Under the pieces are notes generated by a model. The model saw nothing but the letters and a program-made list of their open reading frames with translations, ran no database searches and had not been told where the DNA came from. From Amycolatopsis albispora (lineage in GTDB: Bacteria; Actinomycetota; Actinomycetes; Mycobacteriales; Pseudonocardiaceae): 64,000 nt of DNA. Location of the stretch: the NCBI RefSeq assembly GCF_003312875.1, contig NZ_CP015163.1:1054001-1118000 (forward strand), written 5' to 3'. The translations under genes were made by a program, and so were the position numbers. Shown here piece after piece: positions 16,400 through 24,932 of this stretch (positions are counted from its first letter, which is position 1; every line of letters begins with the position of its first letter).

Positions 16400-18268
16400 A
16401 TGGACAACGCGTGGTCGCTGATGATGGGCGCGATGCGGGCGGACGAGGTGCCGCGCGGGCTGACCAGGGGCACCGTCAAGCGGGTGGCCAAGTTCGCCAG
16501 GCCGCATTGGCGAAGGCTCGCGGTGTTCGGCGGGTTGACGGTGCTTTCCGCGGTGCTCGCGGTGAGCACGCCGCTGCTGGCCGGCCGGGTGATCGACGTG
16601 ATCACCAGCGGCGGGCAGGCCTCGGTGGTGGTGTGGCTGGCGCTGGCGATCGCCGGGCTGGCGGTGGTCGACGCCGCGCTGGGCCTGGCCGAGCGGTGGC
16701 AGTCCGCGCGCATCGGCGAGGGCGTGATCTTCGACCTGCGGCGCGCGGTGTTCGAGCACGTGCAGCGCATGCCGGTGGCGTTCTTCACGCGCACCCGCAC
16801 GGGCGCGCTGGTGAGCAGGCTGAACAACGACGTGATCGGCGCGCAGCGGACCTTCACCGCGACGCTGTCCGGGCTGCTGACCAACTCGATCCAGCTGGTG
16901 CTGACCCTGGTGGTGATGCTGGCGCTGTCGTGGCAGGTGACCCTGCTCGCGCTGGTGCTGCTGCCGGTTTTTGTGCTGCCCGCCCGCCGCATCGGGCGGC
17001 GGATGGCGGCGCTGCAGCGCGAGGCGTCGGTGCTCAACGCCTCGATGACCACGCAGATGACCGAGCGGTTCTCCGCGCCGGGCGCCACCCTGGTCAAGCT
17101 GTTCGGCAGGCCGCGGGCCGAGGCGGAGGAGTTCGGCGCGCGGGCCGGTCACGTCCGTGACATCGGCGTGCGCACCGCGATGCTGACCCGCTGGTTCCTG
17201 ACCAGCCTCACCCTGGTCTCCGCGCTGGCGCTCGCGCTGGTCTACGGCCTCGGTGGCTGGCTGGCGCTGAACGGGCAGCTCGCGGCGGGCACGGTGGTCG
17301 CGCTGGCGCTGCTGCTGACCCGGCTGTACACCCCGCTGACCGCGCTGGCGAACGTCCGGGTGGACGTGATGACCGCGCTGGTCTCGTTCGAGCGGATCTT
17401 CGAGGTGCTCGACCTCGACCCGATGATCAAGGAGAAGCCGGAGCCGAAGCGGCTGCCCGGCGGCGAGGCGGTGTCGGTGGAGTTCGACGACGTGCGCTTC
17501 GCCTACCCGTCGGCCGACAAGTACTCGCTCGCCTCGCTCGAAGAAGTAGCCACTGTGGACAGTCGTGGTGGTGAGGAAGTGCTGCACGGCATCAGCTTCC
17601 GCGCCGAGCCGGGCCAGATGGTGGCACTGGTCGGCTCCTCGGGCGCGGGCAAGTCGACCATCGCCTCGCTGCTGCCGCGGTTGTACGACGTGGATTCCGG
17701 CGCGGTGCGGTTGTCCGGTGTGGACGTCCGTGACCTGGGCTTCGACACGCTGCGGTCCACCGTCGGCGTGGTCACGCAGGACGGGCACCTGTTCCACGAC
17801 ACCATTCGCGCGAACCTGGTCTACGCGCGGCCGGAGGCGACCGACGAGGAACTGTGGGACGCGCTCGGCCGGGCACGGCTCGCGGACACGATCGGCGCGC
17901 TTCCGGACGGGCTGGACACCGTGGTCGGTGAACGCGGTTACCGGCTTTCCGGCGGCGAACGGCAGCGCCTGACCATCGCGCGGCTGCTGCTGGCGCGGCC
18001 GCGGGTGCTCGTGCTGGACGAGGCGACCGCGCACCTGGACTCGTCGTCGGAAGCCGCGGTGTGGGAGGCGCTGGCCGACGCGTTGCGCGGGCGGACCTCG
18101 CTGGTGATCGCGCACCGGTTGTCCACCGTGCGCGCGGCCGACCAGATCCTGGTGGTCGAAAGCGGGCGCATCGTCGAACGCGGCACGCACGAGCAGTTGC
18201 TCGCCGCGGACGGGCGGTACGCGGAGCTGTACCGCACCCAGTTCGCCGACGACCCGGCCCCGGTGTAA
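16400..18268 (+). CDS. ABC exporter, fused permease and ATPase
   Basis: 622 residues. Six membrane helices lie in residues 30-310, followed by the nucleotide-binding domain: Walker A GSSGAGKST, Q-loop VGVVTQDGHLF, signature YRLSGGERQR, Walker B VLVLDEATAHLD and switch His in VIAHRLSTV. This is a half-transporter working as a homodimer in the membrane; exporters of this kind move lipids, peptides or drugs, and the substrate is unknown. The ATG at 16400 lies nine bases from a strong Shine-Dalgarno; an in-frame GTG at 16391 is almost touching it and is less likely. No partner half-transporter is adjacent, which favours a homodimer. Confidence 0.9.
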   Translation: MDNAWSLMMGAMRADEVPRGLTRGTVKRVAKFARPHWRRLAVFGGLTVLSAVLAVSTPLLAGRVIDVITSGGQASVVVWLALAIAGLAVVDAALGLAERWQSARIGEGVIFDLRRAVFEHVQRMPVAFFTRTRTGALVSRLNNDVIGAQRTFTATLSGLLTNSIQLVLTLVVMLALSWQVTLLALVLLPVFVLPARRIGRRMAALQREASVLNASMTTQMTERFSAPGATLVKLFGRPRAEAEEFGARAGHVRDIGVRTAMLTRWFLTSLTLVSALALALVYGLGGWLALNGQLAAGTVVALALLLTRLYTPLTALANVRVDVMTALVSFERIFEVLDLDPMIKEKPEPKRLPGGEAVSVEFDDVRFAYPSADKYSLASLEEVATVDSRGGEEVLHGISFRAEPGQMVALVGSSGAGKSTIASLLPRLYDVDSGAVRLSGVDVRDLGFDTLRSTVGVVTQDGHLFHDTIRANLVYARPEATDEELWDALGRARLADTIGALPDGLDTVVGERGYRLSGGERQRLTIARLLLARPRVLVLDEATAHLDSSSEAAVWEALADALRGRTSLVIAHRLSTVRAADQILVVESGRIVERGTHEQLLAADGRYAELYRTQFADDPAPV

Positions 18269-18292
18269 CACCGGTGGCCGGGCCGCCCGGTG
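18269..18292. terminator. Imperfect hairpin between convergent genes
   Basis: CACCGG and CCCGGTG arms flank a GC-rich centre directly between the ABC exporter stop and the SIS gene stop. Position and pairing suit a bidirectional terminator, though one arm needs a bulge. Confidence 0.4.
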
Positions 18293-18294
18293 AC

Positions 18295-19032
18295 TCAGCC
18301 CAGCATGGGCACGCGCGGCTGGTACTTCTCGAACAACGCCGCGTTGGCCTCGTCGCCACCGTCCACGTTGGAGCTGCGCCACAGCGGGACTTCGACGCCC
18401 TCGGCGGCGGCCTGCTCCAGCACCGCGGTGAGCACCTGGCTCCACAGGAAGGCGTTGACCACAGTGGACAGCGGCCCGGTCACCGGCTCGTCGGCGGGAT
18501 AGCTCGCGTCGCCGGGCCGGATGCCGGTGTCCAGCACGATGGTGCCCTGCTCGACCAGCGTGCTCGCCGACCGCCGCGGTGCCGCCTCGACCGAGGCCCG
18601 CGAGCTGACCGCGATCACCGGCGCGCCCGCCTCGCGCGCGGCCATCGCCAGTTCCACCGGGTACGGGTTGACCCCGGAAGTGGAGAAGACCACCAGCAGG
18701 TCGTCCGGCCCGGGCGCCTTCACCGAGAGCACCTCGGCGGCCAGGCCGGACCGGCGCTCGGCCTTGGTGCTGCGTTGCGCGCCGTGCAGCGGCAGCAACT
18801 CCTCGTGGTAGAGCGGGTAGACGTTGGCGAGCCCGCCGGCGCGGTAGAAGGTCTCCGCCACCGCGGCGAGCGAGTGCCCGGCGCCCGCGGTGAAGATCAG
18901 CGCGTCCGCCCGGATGGTCCGCACGATCTGGGCGGCGGCCGCGGTGACGGCCTCGGCGTTGGCCGTCCGCGCGCGCTCGAGCGCGGTCGCGGCGAGATCG
19001 GCGAATTCGGTGGATTGGGTGGCGCTCACCAC
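18295..19032 (-). CDS. SIS-domain protein (UPF0309-like)
   Basis: 245 residues. The SIS fold shows TAGAGHSLAAVAETFYRAGG (about 49-68) and FSTSGVNPYPVELAMAAREA, which bind phosphosugars; there is no N-terminal helix-turn-helix, so it is a soluble isomerase or hydrolase-type protein, not a MurR/RpiR regulator. The substrate is unknown, with amino-sugar phosphates the usual guess. Two adjacent GTG codons (19032 and 19029) can start it; GGAAGGGA lies at good distance. It is divergent from the alpha/beta hydrolase, with about 66 bases between them. Confidence 0.82.
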   Translation of the reverse strand: MVSATQSTEFADLAATALERARTANAEAVTAAAAQIVRTIRADALIFTAGAGHSLAAVAETFYRAGGLANVYPLYHEELLPLHGAQRSTKAERRSGLAAEVLSVKAPGPDDLLVVFSTSGVNPYPVELAMAAREAGAPVIAVSSRASVEAAPRRSASTLVEQGTIVLDTGIRPGDASYPADEPVTGPLSTVVNAFLWSQVLTAVLEQAAAEGVEVPLWRSSNVDGGDEANAALFEKYQPRVPMLG

Positions 19033-19098
19033 ATCGTCCCTTCCTGGGAATGGTCGGCTACGAAGCAACCTTGCCATGATCGGAGTGGGAGGTGGGCG

Positions 19099-19794
19099 TT
19101 GAGCGGAAGACAGGCTGCTGTCACCATCCGGCGTGCGCGCGGACCAGTTCGCGCGGTGGTACTGGTGCTGCACGGCGGCGCCGAGCACGGCAGCGCGGTG
19201 GTCCGGCCGTGGCGCCTGGCCTATCTCCGGATGGTGCCGATCGCGAAGTCGCTGCACCGGGCCGTCGCGCGGCACGGGGTGGAGGTCCGGCTGCTGCGCA
19301 ACCGCGTGCGCGGCTGGAACGAACCCGGTCTCGACGCGGTGCGGGACGCGCGCTGGGCGCTCGAGGGCATCCACACCGACCACCCCGGGGTGCCGGTGGT
19401 GCTCGTCGGCCATTCGATGGGCGGCCGGGTGGCGCTGCGCGTGGCCGACGACCCGGCGGTGGCCGGGGTCTGCGCGCTCGCGCCGTGGACGCCGCGGGAC
19501 GAACCGGTGGCCGCCGTGCGCGACCGGGCGGTGCTGATCGCCCACGGCACCAAGGACCTCATCACCAGCCCGGCCGACTCGTACACCTTCGGCAGCCGCG
19601 CCGAAACCGCGGCGTCGCGGATCGCTCGGTTCGAGGTCACCGACGAGGGACACGCGATGGTGCGCCGCGCGCCGGTATGGACCAGGCTGGTTTGTGCTTT
19701 CACACTGGACACACTCGGGTTGCCGCCGTCGGACGGCACGCTGACCGCCGCGTGGACCAGGCCGGTCGCGGAACGGCTGCGAATTCCGCTTTAG
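19099..19794 (+). CDS. Alpha/beta hydrolase
   Basis: 231 residues. The nucleophile elbow is LVGHSMGGRVAL, the acid is in HGTKDLITSP and the His in DEGHAM; the oxyanion region is VLHGGAEHG. This gives a complete Ser-Asp-His hydrolase of the dienelactone-hydrolase/lysophospholipase-like type. The TTG at 19099 is chosen because GGAGG stands seven bases upstream and no ATG or GTG in frame precedes the first strand. It lies 29 bases before the cyclopropane-fatty-acid synthase gene on the same strand, so both may act on membrane lipids (inference). Confidence 0.8.
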   Translation: MSGRQAAVTIRRARGPVRAVVLVLHGGAEHGSAVVRPWRLAYLRMVPIAKSLHRAVARHGVEVRLLRNRVRGWNEPGLDAVRDARWALEGIHTDHPGVPVVLVGHSMGGRVALRVADDPAVAGVCALAPWTPRDEPVAAVRDRAVLIAHGTKDLITSPADSYTFGSRAETAASRIARFEVTDEGHAMVRRAPVWTRLVCAFTLDTLGLPPSDGTLTAAWTRPVAERLRIPL

Positions 19795-19823
19795 GCGGCA
19801 CTACCGGTGAGAGGGGATTCTCC

Positions 19824-21059
19824 GTGACCAGATCAGAAGCAGGACCGGCGGCGGTGGACGGCGGCGCTTGGCCCGAGCTGGCGAAGGCACCGCATTCACC
19901 GCTGCGGGCGAAGATCGCCGAAGCACTGTTCCGGCGTGCGGTCCGGCCGCTCGACGTGCGCGTCGTGCTGCCCGGCGGCCGCTGGCTCGGCGCCGGCGGA
20001 CCCGACGCGCCACGCATGTACCTGCGCCGCCCGGCCGAGTTCTTCCACCGCCTCGGGGTGGACGCGAAGATCGGCTTCGGCGAGGCGTACATGGTCGGGG
20101 ACTGGACCTCCGACGCGCTGGCCGAGGTGCTCACCCCGTTCGCCGAGCGGATGGCCACGCTGATTCCGCCGGTGCTGCAACGGTTCCGGCGGTTCGTCGA
20201 CCGGCGCCAGCCGGCCGCGGAGGCGAATACGGTGGACGGCGCCCGGCAGAACATCCACCGGCACTACGACCTGTCGAACGAAATGTTCGCCACCTTTCTC
20301 GACGAGACGATGACGTATTCGTCTGCTTTGTACGGTTCGCCGGGCGAGGATCTCGCGTCCGCGCAACGCCGCAAGATCGACGGTGTGCTGGACTACGCCG
20401 GAGTCCGCGCGGGCAGTGAGGTGCTCGAAATCGGCACGGGCTGGGGTGAGCTGTCCATCCGGGCGGCGCAACGCGGCGCGAAGGTCACCTCACTGACCAT
20501 CTCCGGGGAACAGGCCGCGCTGGCCAAGAAGCGGATCGCCGAGGCGGGCCTGTCCGACCGGGTGGACGTGCAGCTGCGCGACTACCGGCTGTCCGAAGGC
20601 CAGTACGACGCGGTGGTCAGCGTCGAGATGATCGAGGCGGTCGGCGCGGAGTACTGGCCTGCCTTCTACCGGACCATCGGCCAGCGGCTGCGCCCCGGCG
20701 GCAAGCTCGGCCTGCAGGCCATCACGATGAACCACGACCGCATGCTCGCCGCGGCCTCGTCGTACACCTGGATGCACAAGTACATCTTCCCCGGCGGGCT
20801 CATCCCGTCGCCCGAGTCGATCGAGAGCGGGCTAGCCGAGCAGGCCGGGCTGAAGCTGCGCGCGGCCCGCGAGTTCGGCCAGGACTACGCGCGCACGCTG
20901 CGTGAGTGGCGCGAGCGGTTCACCCAGCGGTGGTCCGAGGTCTCCGGGCTCGGCTTCGACGAGGTGTTCAAGCGGATGTGGGAGTTCTACCTCGCCTACT
21001 CCGAAGCCGGGTTCCGCTCCGGCTACATCAAGGTGCGCCAGCTGTCCTTCGGCAGGTAG
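19824..21059 (+). CDS. Cyclopropane-fatty-acyl-phospholipid synthase family methyltransferase
   Basis: 411 residues. The N-terminal lipid-binding region contains GFGEAYMVGDW, characteristic of true Cfa enzymes, followed by QNIHRHYDLSNEMFATFLD and the SAM-binding loop VLEIGTGWGELSIRAA; MIEAVGAEYW and SYTWMHKYIFPGG complete the pattern. It would transfer a methylene group from S-adenosylmethionine to a cis double bond of a membrane phospholipid; a methyl-branching (10-methyl) role is possible for actinobacterial relatives. The GTG at 19824 follows GAGGGGA. It is probably co-transcribed with the upstream hydrolase. Confidence 0.9.
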   Translation: MTRSEAGPAAVDGGAWPELAKAPHSPLRAKIAEALFRRAVRPLDVRVVLPGGRWLGAGGPDAPRMYLRRPAEFFHRLGVDAKIGFGEAYMVGDWTSDALAEVLTPFAERMATLIPPVLQRFRRFVDRRQPAAEANTVDGARQNIHRHYDLSNEMFATFLDETMTYSSALYGSPGEDLASAQRRKIDGVLDYAGVRAGSEVLEIGTGWGELSIRAAQRGAKVTSLTISGEQAALAKKRIAEAGLSDRVDVQLRDYRLSEGQYDAVVSVEMIEAVGAEYWPAFYRTIGQRLRPGGKLGLQAITMNHDRMLAAASSYTWMHKYIFPGGLIPSPESIESGLAEQAGLKLRAAREFGQDYARTLREWRERFTQRWSEVSGLGFDEVFKRMWEFYLAYSEAGFRSGYIKVRQLSFGR

Positions 21060-21177
21060 CGGGCCACTTCGGGGTGGTCCGCACAACCGCAAGGGGGTGT
21101 CGCACGTCCTTGTCTTCGGGAACTGCGGTTCACTGTGCACCGCAGGCATGTCGGACGGCAGGGAAACGGTGAGCTAG

Positions 21178-22356
21178 ATGACCTACGGCGGAGACTACGG
21201 CGGGCAGGACCCCCGCCCGGCCCCCCGAGGCCCGCGGCAGCACCAGCGTGCGCAGATGCTGCCCATCCCGGGCCGGGAGCAGCCGCCCCGGCGCGAGGCG
21301 TACCCGCCGCGTGACGAGCACATGCCGCCGCAGCCGACCATGCGCGCGCCGGTGCCGCCACGCGGGCCGGAGGGCCCGCCGCCCCGGCCGCCGCGTGAGC
21401 GCCCGCCGCGCCGCCGCCGGTGGAGCTTCGGCAAGGTGCTGCTCAGCCTGCTGATGGTTTTTGTGGTGTTCCTCGCCGCGGTCTGGGTCTACCTGGAGTT
21501 CTCCATCAACCGGATCGACGCGCTGGGGTACGAGGACCACCCCGCGGCAGGCTCGGGCACGAACTGGCTGATCGTCGGCTCGGACTCACGCGCGGGACTG
21601 GACCCGGAGGACGAGGCGCGGCTGTCCACCGGTGACACCGCCGGGCAGCGCACCGACACCATCATGGTCGCGCACATCCCGGACAACGACACCCCGCCGA
21701 CGCTGCTCAGCCTGCCCCGCGACTCGCAGGTCAAGATCCCCGGCCACGGCACCAACAAGATCAACGCGGCGTTCTCCTTCGGCGGGCCGCAGCTGCTGGC
21801 CAAGACCGTGGAAGGCGCCACCGGCCTGCGGATCGACCACTACGCCGAGATCGGCTTCGGCGGGTTCGCGAACATCGTCGACGCCATCGGCGGGGTCGAG
21901 ATGTGCCTCGAGACCGAGATGAACGACTCGATGACCGGGGCCAAGCTGGAGGCCGGCTGCCAGGAGCTGGACGGTGCGCAGGCGCTGAGCTTCGTGCGCA
22001 TGCGGTACAGCAGCGCGACCCCGCGGTCGGACCTGGACCGGGTGGCCAACCAGCGCAAGTTCATCGGCGCGATGGTCTCCGAGATGGCCAGCCCCGGCAC
22101 CCTGCTCAACCCGTTCTACCTGTTCCCGCTGCTGTCCGAGGCGCCGGAAGCGCTGACCATGGACGAGGGCGACCACCTGCACCACCTGGTCGGCCTGGCG
22201 TTCGCGATGCGCGGCATCTCCAGCGGCGGCGTGGTCACCACCACCGTGCCGGTCACTTCGGCCTCGGCGGAGAACTGGGACAAGAAGAAGTCCGAGCAGC
22301 TGTTCGACGCGCTGAAGAACGACAAGCCCATCCCGGACAGCGTCATCGTCAACTAG
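21178..22356 (+). CDS. LytR-CpsA-Psr (LCP) family cell-wall glycopolymer ligase
   Basis: 392 residues. A cytoplasmic Pro/Arg-rich tail of about 80 residues precedes one membrane helix (about 84-104); the LCP domain is outside. Key motifs are TDTIMVAHI, LSLPRDSQVKIPGHGTNKIN, and later FVRMRYSSATPRSDLDRVANQR, with the conserved Arg and Asp residues that bind the polyprenyl pyrophosphate. LCP enzymes attach arabinogalactan, teichoic-acid-like or capsular polymers to peptidoglycan. It is shorter than two-domain homologues, having no C-terminal LytR_C domain. The ATG at 21178 has only a weak ribosome-binding site. It converges on bcp with nine bases between stops. Confidence 0.9.
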   Translation: MTYGGDYGGQDPRPAPRGPRQHQRAQMLPIPGREQPPRREAYPPRDEHMPPQPTMRAPVPPRGPEGPPPRPPRERPPRRRRWSFGKVLLSLLMVFVVFLAAVWVYLEFSINRIDALGYEDHPAAGSGTNWLIVGSDSRAGLDPEDEARLSTGDTAGQRTDTIMVAHIPDNDTPPTLLSLPRDSQVKIPGHGTNKINAAFSFGGPQLLAKTVEGATGLRIDHYAEIGFGGFANIVDAIGGVEMCLETEMNDSMTGAKLEAGCQELDGAQALSFVRMRYSSATPRSDLDRVANQRKFIGAMVSEMASPGTLLNPFYLFPLLSEAPEALTMDEGDHLHHLVGLAFAMRGISSGGVVTTTVPVTSASAENWDKKKSEQLFDALKNDKPIPDSVIVN

Positions 22357-22365
22357 GGGCCCGGG

Positions 22366-22824
22366 CTAGGCGGTGCGGCGGGCACGCAGGGTCGCCAGTG
22401 CGCGATCCGCGTGCACGCTCATCCGCAGCTCGCTCTTGATCACTTCGAGCACCTTGCGGTCGGTGTCGATGACGAAGGTCTGCCGCTTGGTCAGCAGCGG
22501 CCCGAACTTGCGCCGCACGCCGAACTGGGTGGCGACCGCGCCGTCCGGATCGGACAGCAGCGGGTAGTCGAAGCCGTGCGTGGCCGAGAACAGGTGCTGC
22601 TTGCTCACCTCGTCCGGGCTGATCCCGACGCGCTGCGCGCCGACCGCGGCGAACTCGGTGGCCAGGTCGCGGAAGTGGCAGCTCTCCGCGGTGCAGCCGC
22701 TGGTCATCGCGGCCGGGTAGAAGAACAGCACCACCGGCCCGTCGGCGAGCAGCCCGCTCAGCGACCGCGGCTGCCCGCGGTCGTCGTCCAGGGTGAAGTC
22801 CGGGGCCAGGTCTCCCTGCTGCAT
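22366..22824 (-). CDS. bcp: Thiol peroxidase Bcp (peroxiredoxin Q)
   Basis: 152 residues of the AhpC/TSA fold. The peroxidatic Cys44 and resolving Cys49 lie in AAMTSGCTAESC, the five-residue spacing of atypical two-Cys Bcp enzymes that reduce H2O2 and organic peroxides with thioredoxin. The ATG at 22824 is preceded by AGGAG eight bases away and gives the standard length; the open frame continues upstream without conserved sequence. It converges on the LCP gene and lies downstream of the degenerate GGDEF-EAL gene's 3' end on the same strand. Confidence 0.92.
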   Translation of the reverse strand: MQQGDLAPDFTLDDDRGQPRSLSGLLADGPVVLFFYPAAMTSGCTAESCHFRDLATEFAAVGAQRVGISPDEVSKQHLFSATHGFDYPLLSDPDGAVATQFGVRRKFGPLLTKRQTFVIDTDRKVLEVIKSELRMSVHADRALATLRARRTA

Positions 22825-22906
22825 GTGAAGAACTCCTCTGCCGTGCGCGCGCGTGGACCCCGCGATCCTGCCTGGTGCCGGGACCGCGCGCACGGCGGGG
22901 CCGGGC

Positions 22907-24757
22907 TCAGACCGCGGCGTGCCGGTCGATCAGCTCTTCGACGTCGGAGGTGGTGGCCGACTCGGCGATGAACGGCCCGCGCCCGGCGAGCACGCCGAGT
23001 GCACGCAGCCGTTCCGCGTGCGCGGCGTCGCGCACGCCTTCCGCGCCGATGCGCAGGCCCATCTCCTTCGCGCGGGCGACCAGCTGGCCGAGGTGACGCG
23101 AGGCGACCTCGTCGTCGTGCTCGGCGAGCGCGTCGACCACCTCGCCGGTGAGGATGACGTGCCGCACGGGCAGCTGGTGCGTGCGGATCAGCTCCAGGTC
23201 GGCGCTGCCGGACACGGCCAGCACCAGGTGCGCGCCGAGGTCGGCGAGCACCGCCAGCGAGTCGATCACCTCACCACGCGGGTCGAGCACCGACGGCCCG
23301 TCCGTGCACAGCCGCAGCGCGCCGGCCGGCAGGTCGTTGCGGTCCAGCTCCTCCTTGACCAGCAGCACCAGGTCCGGGTCGGTGGCCAGCCGGTACGGCA
23401 GCCGCACGCACACCTCGGGCGCGGCGTCCCCGAACTTCTCGCGCCAGCGGGCGGTGGCCGCCAGCGATTCGGTGAGCAGCCAGCGGCCGAGCGGGATCGT
23501 CATGCCGGTGGTGGCCGCCAGCGGGTAGAAGACGTCGGACTCCAGGTCGCCGAACTCCGGGTGGTTCCAGCGCAGCCCGGCGTTCACCACGGCCAGCTCG
23601 TGCTGCTTGGCCAGCTTCACCGTGGGCTGGAAGACCAGCGAGAACTCGCCGTTCTCCAGCGCGCCGGCGATGGTGGCGCCGAGCCGGTAGCGGCTGCGGT
23701 CACGCGCGTCCAGCTCCGGGTCGAACAGCATCCACTGCGCCTTGCCCGCCTCCTTCGCGCGGTGCAGGGCGATCTCGGCGGCGCGCTGCAGCTCGCTCGC
23801 CGAGCCACCGGCGGCCTTGCGGACCACGATCCCGGCGCTGGCGCTCACGCCGATGCCCAGCTCGTCGTAGTAGACCGGCTCGGTCAGCTCGTCGAGCACC
23901 CGCTGCACCAGCGCGATCACCTCGGTGGCGTTCAGCTCGCCGTGCAGCAGCACCGCGAACCCGTCACCGGACAGCCGCGCGATGAACGCGTCGTGCTCGG
24001 CGAACACGGTGCCCAGCTTGCGGCCGACCGAGCGCAGCACCTGGTCGCCGAGGTCGGCGCCGAGGCCGTCGTTGATCACCTTGAACCCGTCGATGTCCAG
24101 GTACACCAAGGCGAGCTGGCCCGACGAGTCCGCCGACACCGCGGACTCCAGCTTGGTGGAGAAGCTCAGCGCGTTCGGCAGGCCGGTCAGCGAGTCGTGC
24201 AGGGTCTGGTGCCGCAGCCGCTCCTGCAGCAGGTGCAGGTCGTTGACGTCCTCGACCATCAGCACCGGGTACACCTGCCCGGAGTCGTCGCCGGGCAGCT
24301 GGGAGAGCGTGACGTTGACCCACAGCGGGTCGTCCTCGGCGTTGGACAGCACGATCAGCTGGCGGTACAGGGAAAGATCGGCTTCGGCCAGCTCGGCCAG
24401 TCCGTTGGTCAGCGTGGCGGCGCCCTTGTCGGTGGAGGCCAGGCTCGGGATCGGCGTGCCGCGCAGCGATTCGGACCGGCGGCCGAGCATGCGGCCCAGC
24501 GCCGGGTTGGCCTCGACGATCACGCCGTCGCGGTCGGCCAGTGCGATACCCAGCGGGGAGGCCGAATACAGCGCGGCGAACCGGAGCTTGGCGCCTTCGT
24601 GCGCGGGATCGGCGTCGGCGCGCAGCTCCTGGGCGAAGGAGAGCAGGCTTCCCTCGAGTTCCTCGGGCGGAAGCGATACTCCTTCCGTGTCGGCCAACGT
24701 GGCCGCCCATTTGCGGGCGATCTTCACCAATCCTGGCGCGTCACCAGGTCTCGGCAC
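22907..24757 (-). CDS. PAS-GGDEF-EAL protein with degenerate GGDEF and EAL motifs
   Basis: 616 residues, no membrane segments. A PAS domain (about 55-175, FAALYSASPLGIALADRDGV) leads into a GGDEF domain whose active-site loop reads SGDGF (263-267), and an EAL domain in which the EAL tripeptide is replaced (VNAGLRW), the DDFGTG loop is replaced by AVSGSADLEL and the Lys-Asp motif by HVILTGEVVD. Neither cyclase nor phosphodiesterase activity is expected; such proteins often act as c-di-GMP or protein-binding scaffolds. The GTG at 24757 has GAGG six bases upstream; an ATG at 24772 adds MKRWS but lacks a ribosome-binding site. Confidence 0.8.
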   Translation of the reverse strand: MPRPGDAPGLVKIARKWAATLADTEGVSLPPEELEGSLLSFAQELRADADPAHEGAKLRFAALYSASPLGIALADRDGVIVEANPALGRMLGRRSESLRGTPIPSLASTDKGAATLTNGLAELAEADLSLYRQLIVLSNAEDDPLWVNVTLSQLPGDDSGQVYPVLMVEDVNDLHLLQERLRHQTLHDSLTGLPNALSFSTKLESAVSADSSGQLALVYLDIDGFKVINDGLGADLGDQVLRSVGRKLGTVFAEHDAFIARLSGDGFAVLLHGELNATEVIALVQRVLDELTEPVYYDELGIGVSASAGIVVRKAAGGSASELQRAAEIALHRAKEAGKAQWMLFDPELDARDRSRYRLGATIAGALENGEFSLVFQPTVKLAKQHELAVVNAGLRWNHPEFGDLESDVFYPLAATTGMTIPLGRWLLTESLAATARWREKFGDAAPEVCVRLPYRLATDPDLVLLVKEELDRNDLPAGALRLCTDGPSVLDPRGEVIDSLAVLADLGAHLVLAVSGSADLELIRTHQLPVRHVILTGEVVDALAEHDDEVASRHLGQLVARAKEMGLRIGAEGVRDAAHAERLRALGVLAGRGPFIAESATTSDVEELIDRHAAV

Positions 24758-24900
24758 ACTCCACCTCTTCATGCGATGCAAAGGCCAGCTCAGTGCCCGT
24801 GCGGGGATCGGAAAGCCCGTCCAGGGCACGAGCCAGCCGAGAGTCATGTCACGTCATCACGCAGCACGCTAGGTGTCTACCGGCTGAAAGGGTGATGATC

Positions 24901-24919
24901 GGTACTCGAACGGGTACTC
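24901..24919. promoter_or_regulatory. Direct repeat GGTACTC upstream of the PAS-GGDEF-EAL gene
   Basis: Two exact copies of GGTACTC (24901-24907 and 24913-24919) are spaced 12 bases start to start, about 150 bases before the minus-strand GTG and just after the P450 stop. They sit in a locally AT-richer patch. A regulator-binding site is possible; nothing else supports it. Confidence 0.25.
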
Positions 24920-24932
24920 TGAGTGTGACATA

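Noticed and set aside
22354..22370. CTAGGGGCCCGGGCTAG as a terminator between the LCP and bcp genes
   Set aside because: The arms pair only partly and overlap both stop codons; too weak to call.
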